In this document: positions 12,099 to 20,987 of the stretch, piece by piece
How positions within the stretch are numbered: the first letter of the stretch is position 1
Layout: every line of letters starts with the position of its first letter
Assembly: GCA_036897625.1 (NCBI GenBank)
Contig: JAYMTA010000450.1
Coordinates: forward strand, 1 to 28,544
Length of the DNA stretch: 28,544 nt
Source: Pelargonium cotyledonis
Taxonomy: Eukaryota; Streptophyta; Magnoliopsida; Geraniales; Geraniaceae
Direction of reading: 5' to 3'
Program-made: the position numbers and the translations under genes
The notes under the pieces: model-generated
Seen by the model: only the letters and a program-made list of their open reading frames with translations
Database searches by the model: none
Told to the model about the DNA's origin: nothing

Positions 12099-13016
12099 AT
12101 GTTGAGCTTCGAGTGGGCAAATTTGACGTTGAAGGACAAATCTAAATACTGTCGCCTCCAAATATACGGTGAAATCGAGGTTATAACATGGGACGGCCCT
12201 GTTTACCTCTATCGCCGCTCCGAAGCGGAGGCGGAAACCCTAAAGCCGTCGCCGGAGAAGGACGGTGAGGGTTTCAATTTCCCTCTGTCCGTCCCTGATT
12301 GGTCTCTTAGTGCTACACACATTACCGGCATCAGGATCGCCTTGTGCGAGAGAGGAGGAAGGCCTTTGGTTTCCAAAGCTTTCGATTTGACTCGGTCAGT
12401 GAAGGGTAGGAATATTCGTTCACTGGATTGGGATAAGAATCATGAACCTATCTACAAAGTTATAGACAACGATCGGGCCACTTTCACCCGAATTCTCCAT
12501 GGTTACAATGTCTTTGTCAGTTTCAGGGCTATCAATTCTGCTGATGACACTGATTACAATGGCGAATGGGCGGTCACCGGTACTATCAGGGCTGCACATA
12601 CCTTTAGCAACGGAGTTTCAAGAATGTTGACTCTATTTCACTCCAAATCGGAGGTGAAAGTGCCTCCTGGTCAGTCCATTCCGCTCGTTCGACCTGTTGT
12701 AATTGCTCCGGTGAATTCAGAAAAGGCAGTGAAGGCAGGGAAGGGGGGTTCTGTGAAATTTGATTTCGATTTGAACTTGAGGATAGATGCTAGAGCTGAT
12801 GATAACATCCTGCGGGGCGAAGCAACATTAGAGCTAGGACCGGATCACAAAAGAGAGCATCCTTTCTACCTTACCATCAATGATGGTAATCACAAACGCA
12901 AATTCAGCAAATTCAGCAGCAATGATGGCTGTCTTAAGATCAAAATAATGATCACTCCCTTTCATGAATATTTCCGAGTATTTAATAATTACACCATAAA
13001 GGAATGGGCACTTTGA
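12099..13016 (+). CDS. Uncharacterised 305-aa protein; weak resemblance to JIP60-type C-terminal/DUF6598-like domains
   Basis: Single-exon ORF. The open frame extends 5' to 12003 without an ATG, so the first usable Met is at 12099 (MLSFEWANLTLKDKSKYC). Alternatively an upstream exon supplies the start. The protein reads as two beta-rich halves. Residues about 1-180 carry LQIYGEIEVITWDGPVYLYR, a region near ITGIRIALCERGG, and GEWAVTGTIRAAHTFSNG. Residues about 180-305 form strands such as VKFDFDLNLRIDARADDN and YLTINDGNHKRKF. The pattern 'x-x-YG-x-I-x-V-x-D-G-x-(I/V)Y-x-R' followed by a Lx3Gx(R/K) sheet reminds me of domains found in proteins annotated as 60-kDa jasmonate-induced-like. That is recollection and was not searched. 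There is no signal peptide, membrane segment or catalytic motif. The ORF itself, with a clean codon structure, is convincing; the function is open. Confidence 0.75.
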   Translation: MLSFEWANLTLKDKSKYCRLQIYGEIEVITWDGPVYLYRRSEAEAETLKPSPEKDGEGFNFPLSVPDWSLSATHITGIRIALCERGGRPLVSKAFDLTRSVKGRNIRSLDWDKNHEPIYKVIDNDRATFTRILHGYNVFVSFRAINSADDTDYNGEWAVTGTIRAAHTFSNGVSRMLTLFHSKSEVKVPPGQSIPLVRPVVIAPVNSEKAVKAGKGGSVKFDFDLNLRIDARADDNILRGEATLELGPDHKREHPFYLTINDGNHKRKFSKFSSNDGCLKIKIMITPFHEYFRVFNNYTIKEWAL

Positions 13017-13441
13017 TCAGTATATATGGTTTATTTTATCAGAATTGCTGTGATGTAGTAGTTACTGAACTCTTCAGTCATGACTCGATCATCTTAATCG
13101 TATAATTTACTAATGTTCTATTTACTTGAATTGTCTTGTATTTCTTTTGATAGTCTTGTTTTATAGTGTATAGTTGTCATTTAGTTATATGCAAACATTG
13201 GATTTTCTCATTTTGGTTATTGAGATTATTCTCTGATGAAGTTATTGGAGATGGAGAGGGTCTTGCAGGGATTAGTGTGGAAGCTATTGTCATTCACAGA
13301 TTCACTCGTTACCTTATATTATATTGGCGATTTGAATTGGTATTTGATATTTGTTTGCTTTCTAGCGTAGTTCTCTAAAAATTGTTACATCAATAACATT
13401 TTGGATGTTAGTTTACTTTTTGTCAAGAGTTATATATGATT
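13017..13441 (+). other. 3' UTR / spacer after the 305-aa gene
   Basis: AT- and T-rich sequence after the TGA at 13014-13016. A short open stretch at 13166-13378 has no recognisable motif and could be 3' UTR. Nothing else is seen. Confidence 0.4.
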
Positions 13442-13727
13442 CAAATCCTGAAATTTTGAAGTTTGAGTATTTGAAACACTGGTTGCTTCAAATCAGTTTA
13501 AGTATTGGAGCAAATGTTTGTGAACCATTATAATTTATATGGTTGGTCTGTTTCCAACTTCACCGTATGTGTCTCTTCTTGATTTACATCCTGATAATTT
13601 GACGTTTGAGAAAGTGAAACTCTTGTTACTCCATATCAGTTGAAGTATTGGAGCAAATGTTCGTGTACCAGTCTATGGTTGGTATTTCCAACTTCACCTT
13701 ATGTGTCTCTTCTTGATTAACAGATCT
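13442..13727. repeat. 143-bp tandem duplication
   Basis: Two consecutive copies share (C/T)ATCCTGA(A/T)A(A/T)TTTGA, then AAGTATTGGAGCAAATGTT at 13500 and 13643, and CCAACTTCACC(G/T)TATGTGTC followed by TCTTCTTGATT. The offset of 143 bp is constant to within a few bases, and the copies have diverged moderately. Confidence 0.85.
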
Positions 13728-15108
13728 GTTGCATTTCTCTACCTATTTCACCCTTGAGTTTTTGGAGAGTTGCACTTTGGGGACACTTATTTTGTTGCTT
13801 TAACTTTGTGTCCAGTGGTTAATCCAACAAGAACTAAAATAATGATTAATATTAACTAGATCATAGATAAATGATAAATGTTTGCCTGGAATTCGGCCTA
13901 AAATTTATCGAGTTATTACCTATCTTACCGACTCACACCATGACACTAGATGAATTTGCCTTAGCACATGCTTTGGTTTTGATTAATAGACATAACAATT
14001 GGTCTGTGATTTTGCAGCTGAGAGTGGCTAAAAAGATGAGAGGTGATAGAAGCTTGACTTCACTACAAGATAGCTAGGTAGCGACTAAAGAGAGGCATCT
14101 AGAAGAAGAAAGTGAGAGAAACACCATAACAAGGTAATCTGTGCTAGCATTATCACTACCATGCATGAATGTTTCTGACGCCAAAATATATAATTGATGC
14201 TACTTAATGATACACAGATATCTTAGTAATCTTCTATAAAATAAATAGTAAAATTATTCTTGCGTAGCAGCAAAATATGGCAAGTAAAGAACATCTTCAA
14301 ACATATGATTATCTATGTATCACTTTTCTTTCATGTTTTGGTAAAATGAGGGATGGATGGTTTTGCGTCATGATTTTTCTCAGCTGCATATAGAGAATGT
14401 TGGCTAGAATTCATGAATAAGACATCATTTGTCCCTTTAAGTTGTAACACTGTGCCATAAGGTTAGAAATCATTGTTGCTGGTTAATCTCTCCTTTCTCT
14501 CTTCTGTTGTTTCCTCCAAGTACTTGAACTGTTTGTAATTGTCAACTAATTTCTGCAAGTATGATGCCTGCATGTTGCCATTACATTTTTTGCAAATGCC
14601 TTTTTGATACTCCCTCATCCCAAAATTATTGTCCACTTTCTTGTTTTAGTTAGATCGTTTGGCATGACTTACCAACAATATCCTCATGATTTGTTAGTTA
14701 AAACCCATTGATTTGTTACAACAAGAGCATATGAGAGTATATAGGAGGATGTCCAATCCTAACTATCTTATCTTTTCTTTCCACAAAAGTGGGAAAGTGG
14801 ACTCTTATAGTGGGACGGAGGGTGTAATTCAAGTGCAGAATGTGCAATTTTTTTTGCTTTATTGTGTAATGGACCTCTTTAAGATGAAACTAAAAGGCAT
14901 GTTTCCACATATTGATAGAAGTAGCAATTTCACCCACAAATGGACATTAATTCTCTGACATCCCAAGTGAATATATAATCTATATTAGAAGACACATCAG
15001 TGCAAATAGATCCCAGGAAATCAACCAACATAAATGTATGCATGGTCTCTTTGTATAGCTCTAAATTTATGCTGTGTTTATATGAGTTTGATTTCATAAT
15101 TTTCATAG
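13728..15108. other. Non-coding stretch with a possible UTR-like exon and one MITE
   Basis: No conserved coding sequence was found. A segment at 14018-14132 starts after a good acceptor (TTTTGCAG) and ends at AACAAG|GTAATC. It could be a spliced non-coding or UTR exon, but this is only splice-site appearance. Further N-terminal exons of the CNGC remnant were searched for by eye here and not seen. Confidence 0.35.
14608..14826. mobile_element. Stowaway-like MITE, second family member
   Basis: The left end TA-CTCCCTCATCCCAAAATTATTGTCCACTTTC is mirrored at the right by GTGGACTCTTATAGTGGGACGGAGGGTG-TA. Inverted-repeat homology extends about 35 bp inwards, including the GTCCACTTTC block. It is about 219 bp with a TA duplication and no coding capacity. 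Its interior differs from the 17179 and 27403 elements. Confidence 0.88.
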
Positions 15109-16020
15109 ATTTCTTCATCATTTGATCATGAGGCTAGTAGCTCCTGTTCCACATTTTCAGTTTCTCAGAAAAACGGAGCTTCAAGGCTTCAAGTAATCTT
15201 CTTCACAGCGAGATTGCTGCTCGTTACCTCAAGTTTGATTTTTTATTGATCTCACGGCCACGCTTCCCTTACCTCAGGCAAGTGCAACCAAATGTTGATT
15301 TGAATTGATTGATCGGTCAATCATGCATGTGGTAGCCATCAGCTTGATAAAAGTCAATTGACATGAAAAGCATGGTCCATATATCCATTTTGTTTAAGAT
15401 CAATTATGGAAAGAGAAATGATCTTTAGCTTGTTAAATTGCCGAACTTTTCTCTTGCAGTAATTACTATATAGTCTTTTCGCAGAGTTAATAGTTATTTT
15501 ATTTATTCTTTTGATTTTCAGATTCTTACCTGGTTTGAAATTCCAGCAACAAGAGGTTACCATGTTGATCACACCAACAGTACTCTTGCACTTATTGTTC
15601 TTTTACAATTTATCTCTAGAATGTTTGTTATCTACTTTTGAATCAGCGAATGAGAAAAAGTACTGGAGTTATAGCTAGGACTGCTTAGGCAGGATCTGTT
15701 TACAATCTCCTTGTTTACATTATGGTTAGTCATGTAAGCATCCAGATCACCCTGTTCTTAGTTATTATCAACTCCTTTAGTTACTACAACTCATTTGGCT
15801 CTGTGGCTACAGTTAATAGGCGCCTCATGGTATCTTCTCTCCATAGGCTGGGAATTAGTGTGCAGACACGAGAATAGCCTTCGAGTCATATCTTGCCTCT
15901 CTAGTTATCTTGATTATGCTTAAGTTTGGAACGTATGCAGATGCCTTGACTAGTGGAATTGCTGAACAGACTTTTGTGAACATGTGGTTATATTGTCTTT
16001 GGTGGGGTAAGGTTTATAAG
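15109..16020 (+). pseudogene. Decayed cyclic-nucleotide-gated channel (CNGC) fragment, S4-S6/pore side
   Basis: Three exon-like blocks with splice signals match plant CNGC proteins in order. Block A (15109-15277) reads EIAARYLKFDF and then, after a one-base slip in a T run, FIDLTATLPLPQ; it is followed by a GCAAGT donor. Block B (15522-15733) reads ILTWFEIPATRGYHVDHTN, LALIVLLQFISRM, then after a slip LNQRMRKSTGVIARTA, an in-frame TAG where CNGCs have Trp (TAWAG), AGSVYNLLVYIMVSH, and GTAAGC. Block C (from 15813) reads LIGASWYLLSI, then a scrambled stretch, then in another frame FGTYADALTSGIAEQTF and LYCLWWG, the filter-proximal block. The cyclic-nucleotide-binding domain, the calmodulin site and the N-terminus are absent. 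At least two frameshifts and one nonsense change make it non-functional. It is a remnant of an old gene or a duplicate and still keeps intron positions, so it was not a retrocopy. Confidence 0.85.
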
Positions 16021-17178
16021 GTATGAGCTTTAAATTTTTGGATTTATATCTCATTGCAGTGATCTGATTTTAGTTCTGGCTCACTGATGATGTTACACAC
16101 ACACACATACAGCTGTGCGTTATGAAGCTCTATCTCAACTATTGTTATGGATTCACCGTTGAAGCATTGTAGTACATCTCTTTTTTTGACCCATTGGATG
16201 GAGATTTGGATGGAAAATTGGATGGAAAAATGATTGGTATACTTTACTCAATAGTTAGTTACTATACTTTAGAAAAGTCAGTTAGAATGTGTCATTATCC
16301 CATGATTATATGCAAAAGGTGTCTAATTGGCTTTTTTTTTCCTTTTCAAATAGATATTTTAGCTACAGGCAATTTTACATGTTACCCAAGTCAAATTGCA
16401 GAAGGACTTGCATAAATTGTTTCCCCTTCATGTTCATGCTGACATCTCAAATCTCTTTCCAGTTCATATGGACAGAATCTGGACACAAGCATGTTACTGC
16501 ATTCTGAATTTAGATTACTAATATCTACATATCAGTTGAGTTTCTGTATCCAATATATGAGTTCTAAAAGGCTTTTGACACCTGAATCAAGTACCCTTCT
16601 TACCGCAAACTCCAGATCTAGATCTGGTAGCTTGATTCACCATGGAACAAGTCTGAACCCACGAACCCAGATTCACAGAACCCATCTTTGTTTGCTCTCG
16701 CTCACCATGTCCCTGATTCACGGCGATCTCGAGTACATTTGAAGTGTTCTCAAACCAGGTTTGGTTTGTTTTGGGGCCTAAAAGTTTGATTTGAGGATTT
16801 TGATTTGTTATTTGTTTTCAAATTTGTAATTCAAGAGTTAGATTTTAAGTTGGATTTTAAATAACTTTACAAAATTTAGTTAGTTTGAAAATTTTGAATT
16901 TTCCAGTCGCTGAAAAATTCAAGAGTTGAGCCTTTGGGTCGCCGGAGGAAAGTTAACCGCCACATCATCGAGTTGACGGATGAGTTAAGGGCAGATACTC
17001 AACTAGTTACAATATTGAAATTTACGTACTAATTATGATAAAATGAAAAATCATGTACTAAATTTGAATTCACCCATTCAAGAAGGATGATAAAGAAATA
17101 GAAGTGAGGACATGAAAGAGTGAAAAATAATGTGATAATTGAATCGTCGCCAATTTTACAAGGTGATTTTTAGTTCAT
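16021..17178. other. Non-coding stretch downstream of the CNGC remnant
   Basis: No further CNGC exons or other genes were recognised. It contains a CA run (16097-16110) and a short (TTGGATGGAAA)n-like tract near 16192-16230. The open frames at 16194-16742 overlap each other in different frames and show no family features. Confidence 0.45.
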
Positions 17179-17425
17179 TACTCCCTCCGTCCTAAAATGA
17201 GTGTCTTGTTTGTCTAATTTTTTTTTATCTCAAAATGAGTGCTTATTTCTATTTTTATGTTATTATATTAGTGTTCTTTCCATATTAACCTTATTATTTA
17301 TACATATGAGCAAATCTGCAAATGGGAAAAGTGAGGGATATATTAAAAACGCGCTAAATTATCTTGTAATTCTTAATTTTTGCAAAAAATAAAAACAAGA
17401 CACTCATTTTGGAACGGAGGAAGTA
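17179..17425. mobile_element. Stowaway-like MITE, copy 1 of a shared subfamily
   Basis: The left end TA-CTCCCTCCGTCCTAAAATGAGTGTCTTGTTTGTC and the right end GACACTCATTTTGGAACGGAGGAAG-TA give long terminal inverted repeats with a TA duplication; the total is 247 bp. The interior (TTCTATTTTTATGTTATTATATTA and AATTTTTGCAAAA-AATAAAAACA) is clearly homologous to the element at 27403-27657. Confidence 0.92.
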
Positions 17426-18627
17426 CTATATATTATTAGCATGGCTTTAATACACATTTAAAAATAATCGGTTCTACTTAATTATTGGGTAGAATGTGCA
17501 CTAAAAACTTGCCAATTTTATTAAACTATTAATTCCTCGAAACATATGTTGGATACAATAAGTTAATTAATAGCTCTATTATTTATGACATCATATGCTA
17601 CGAAAAAGAATGAAGTAAGCCCAAATTTACTACTATTTCAAATTTAAAAGAAGTTATTTTTCCCAAATTTTTAAATAAAATTAAATAGACGTTTTCATAT
17701 GGGAAAAGTGAGAAATTAATCTTTTCTCTCCCTAAGCGGCGGTTCCTGAAGTTTATTTCTCTTCTTACACTAAGTGAAAAGATAGACATCAAATTTCAAC
17801 CCCCGGGTGAAAGTGGCGTTGATGGTTTAGGCTCCTAGCCAAAGATGTTAATGGACATTCAACATTCTCCATGAACACATGCATTTATAGTAACAGTGGT
17901 GAAAGTGAAGAAGGCTGAGGTCACCATTCTCCTTGGCTCCCAGATGACAGTTCACATAAACTTAAATTTGATAGGGAATAAAAAAGAAACAGAAAACTTA
18001 AAAGAAGGAAGAAATATATATGGTGGAAACAGGGTGAGAGCGGAACGTATATATTGACAGTGATAGGAGCAATACAGGAAAGTTGTGTGTGTGTATATAT
18101 ACACACATGTGATGGAGATATGCTGATGCAGTGAGCATCAAGGTGATGGTTACTACATACTATTATAGAGAATTATAACTAATAAATAAGTTATGGGTGG
18201 TTACTCAATGATAATATCAGCAAAAAGAAAACGGAAACTCTAAAGAAAAACTGTATTTGATCAATGACAGAGAAAACAGTATTTATTAATTTCTTTCTAT
18301 AAAATATTATAACAATATCTGAACAAATAAAAACTCAAAATTCTATAACTATGACAGCTGTACAGCTCTATATATATTAATAGATAGATTAAAAATAGTT
18401 CTTTTATTGATAAGACTAAACGTAATATAATTTCTCCTAAAGAAAAAAAAGATTAAAAATAGTTCCAAAATAATTTTTCACAATGAGTTAGTTATGTACA
18501 ATTAATAATTATATCATTAAAAAAGATTAATAAATAAGAAATCTAAACCAATATTTTTGAATTTCAGTATAAAAAGAATAAGGAACGTAAATTAATATTT
18601 ATTTGGCTTATGATACTTAATCCCCAC
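17426..18627. other. AT-rich intergenic / upstream region of the RIP gene
   Basis: No gene was recognised. A perfect alternating block GTGTGTGTATATATACACAC (about 18086-18106) can fold on itself. The remainder is AT-rich and would act as upstream promoter sequence for the RIP transcript. Confidence 0.45.
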
Positions 18628-18636
18628 TATAAATAG
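18628..18636 (+). promoter_or_regulatory. TATA box for the RIP transcript
   Basis: CACTATAAATAG is a near-perfect plant TATA box in a C-containing context within AT-rich DNA. It lies about 30 bp upstream of where sequence composition changes to the GC-richer leader. A transcription start near 18660 is inferred. Confidence 0.6.
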
Positions 18637-18659
18637 AAAATGATTATTAAATTCAAATG

Positions 18660-19182
18660 TAATGCGATAGTTTTGAACAGTAGAGTGTTGCGTTACTGAA
18701 ACCGTCACCTCCATCTCCAAGTACAGCTCCTACCCCTGTTTTTCTGCATTTTCGCTTTTACACCTGAAAAGGCTCGGCTCGAGCATTGAGAAGACAACGG
18801 AGTATAATTAGGGCTCTATAGCTTCCTCGCCGCAACAGCAAATCACCCATGATCGCAGTCGCATTAACATTCCATCCAACCAAGAAGCAACCTTGATCAA
18901 AAGAAACCCCACCTAGAATACCACTTCCGGCGAATTCTCCACAGGAACCGCCCGTTTCTCTTTTCATCGCCGGGAAGATCACGAGAGAGAATTGAAGACC
19001 CATCTCCATTAATCCCCAGGCTAAGCTCTCTTGGCTATCTTCTTGCCTCGCCGCCGCCGGAATCCACCCACCTGCGAGGACATCGTGTCCTCCTGTCCCG
19101 AACTCTTGCATTGCAGTTAAGCACAGAATCGGCCCCCTCTTCTCTAGGTTCTTCGTTGATCCCTCCAAAAGGACCAAAACAG
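18660..19182 (+). other. Probable non-coding first exon (5' UTR) of the RIP gene
   Basis: The block from about 18660 to 19182 is CT- and GC-richer than its flanks, has many stops in all plus frames, and ends with a consensus donor AAAACAG|GTAAGT. The coding exon at 20986 opens with a matching acceptor (TTGCAG|GAATG), two bases before the ATG. A 139-codon open frame on the opposite strand (19177-18758) is read as a chance shadow of this leader. The leader itself contains short upstream ORFs that could damp translation. The exon link is an inference from splice sites. Confidence 0.55.
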
Positions 19183-20985
19183 GTAAGTAAATAGGGATAA
19201 ACCCAAATAAAACCCTACCCTTTTGATCTATATAATACTATTATTATTAATCGTTGGTGATTTTTTTGAATAAATATTGTTATATTAGTGCACTTTATTC
19301 TCTCTGTGTACATCATCAAACATTTTAGATTAAAACACAGAGAATGTAGAGAGGTAATAATAGTCAATGATATCTCTTAGGAAGAAAATCACAACAGTAT
19401 ATGATGGCAGTGGGTGTTCAACTCTTTTGATCTTCAATACAATGTCTTTATTAATGCTTCTGTTTTTTTTTTTTACTTCTTTTACCTTTTTTTTTTGCTA
19501 CTTAAGTGGTAGATTAGACTTGATAAAATAGAAATCTATTACAAGGAAGTTCCAGTTGGAATACTACCCTGCTAAAGTATCAATAGAATCCTTGCTACTG
19601 GTGTGTTACTATCAATGGGTTTGGGTTTGAGTTTGAGGTAGGAATTAAGTAAAAAAAAAGCCTTCCCCTGAGGTGTTCCTTCACTGCCTTATTTGTTAAG
19701 TCTTAGTTAGATCAGCTACTCACATCACTAGCACCTATATATGCCTAAATGACAATGTCTTCCTTATCCAAATATCTTGACCTTTAGAGTTGCCAATCTT
19801 CGTAGTGACATAACACAATTTGTAAACTCCAAAGATTTGGAATTGCAAATTATCTTTCCCACTTGAGCATAATTTGGATTCATTCGGTCTTCTAACATGG
19901 TTAAATCTTAGCTTGTTTAGTGAGAAAATGATGCACCACTCTTGATGCTCGACTGCAAGGGGCTAATGCTTCGTTCTGCAGCCATATGATTAGCATCAAT
20001 TTACTGAAATTTCTTAGAACAAAGAGTTTTTCTCATCCAAGTCAATAGATTTACTGTCCCTGTGCATTGTAGATGAACCCCCGCTTTTTTTAAAATAAAT
20101 TTGTAATTTCATGGAGAAACCATCCATGAGACACTATTAAACTGGAATTAAGGCACTTAGAACGTAGATGGCTGTGAATTGATATCGGCCACATGCACCA
20201 CCCAAGTGATAGTGTGAATTGATTTCCAAATATATAGGTGATGCGCCCGTTTGACCCGAGTCAAAGAAAATGGACTAGGAGTCGTTTGTCTTATTGTCCA
20301 CGTATCAAAGGTAATAGCTTAAGTGTTTAAGTTCTAAGTCGTTTGTCGGGAACACTTAACTTTATCGTTGAGTTGGAGCGTCCGGAAAGCTCTTCGGGTT
20401 CCCTCCTCATTTGGAAAGCTCTTAGGGGTCTTGGGTGCATGGAGAACACTTAAAATCATTTCTGGCACCTTGGTCACGTTTGGGCCTTCCGAACGGGGAG
20501 CTTGGCGTCGCGAATGAGACATCATTTGGAAACGGTACCCATGTCGCAGCATCAGGTCCGTTTCTGCTGGGAACCACGGCCATGCCGCGACATCGGTCCC
20601 GTCACGTGCTTTTTCGTCTTTTGGTAGCTTTCATGGGCTCTCTTTTGCACCGAGTCACCTCAAGGAGTCTGGGAACTTCGAGGTGAGTGAAAAACTGCTT
20701 TGGGCATTCTAGGTCTCGGGTCGAGCACATATTTTTTGTTCTGGGCTTGGTATCTCGGGTGGCGTTTGGTCGCCACGTGTCGTTATGCCATTCGTATAGG
20801 GACATATGATGTTTTGGGTAACATCAATAGGTAAAACAGAGTGACTAATTAAAGAGATTACAAATGAAAAAAATTTTGAATATTAATGTAAACCAAAAAA
20901 ATTGTAATTGATTTTTAGGATTATTTTCTAATAGTAATCATATTCAATGTTGTCATCTGCTTACTGTTTTCCCTTCGAATTGCAG
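19183..20985 (+). other. Leader intron of the RIP gene, carrying a GC-rich insert
   Basis: This is a 1.8-kb span between a consensus donor at 19183 and an acceptor ending at 20985. The first kilobase is T-rich intron-like DNA with poly(T) runs (19467-19496). From about 20238 to 20815 the composition jumps to roughly balanced GC. No conserved ORF was seen. Confidence 0.5.
20238..20815. mobile_element. GC-rich foreign-looking block, possible retrotransposon/LTR fragment
   Basis: The block starts near GATGCGCCCGTTTGACCCG and ends near GGGACATATGATG. It is far richer in GC than either flank. It contains two CACGTG G-boxes (about 20602 and 20774), a repeated GGAAAGCTCTT (about 20385 and 20413), and a long imperfect hairpin: ATGTCGCAGCAT (about 20540) against ATGCCGCGACAT (about 20582). 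No reading frame resembles a known protein, and no terminal repeats or target duplication were identified, so the element class is open. Confidence 0.4.
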
Positions 20986-20987
20986 GA

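Noticed and set aside
16194..16742. Open frames considered as the CNGC C-terminal part
   Set aside because: No cyclic-nucleotide-binding-domain motif or calmodulin-binding pattern could be found in any frame.
18758..19177. 139-codon open frame on the minus strand
   Set aside because: No recognisable domain; it overlaps the GC-richer leader exon of the plus-strand RIP transcript, where long chance frames are expected.
20334..20805. Overlapping open frames on both strands
   Set aside because: They come from the GC-rich block, where stop codons are rare; none has protein-family features.
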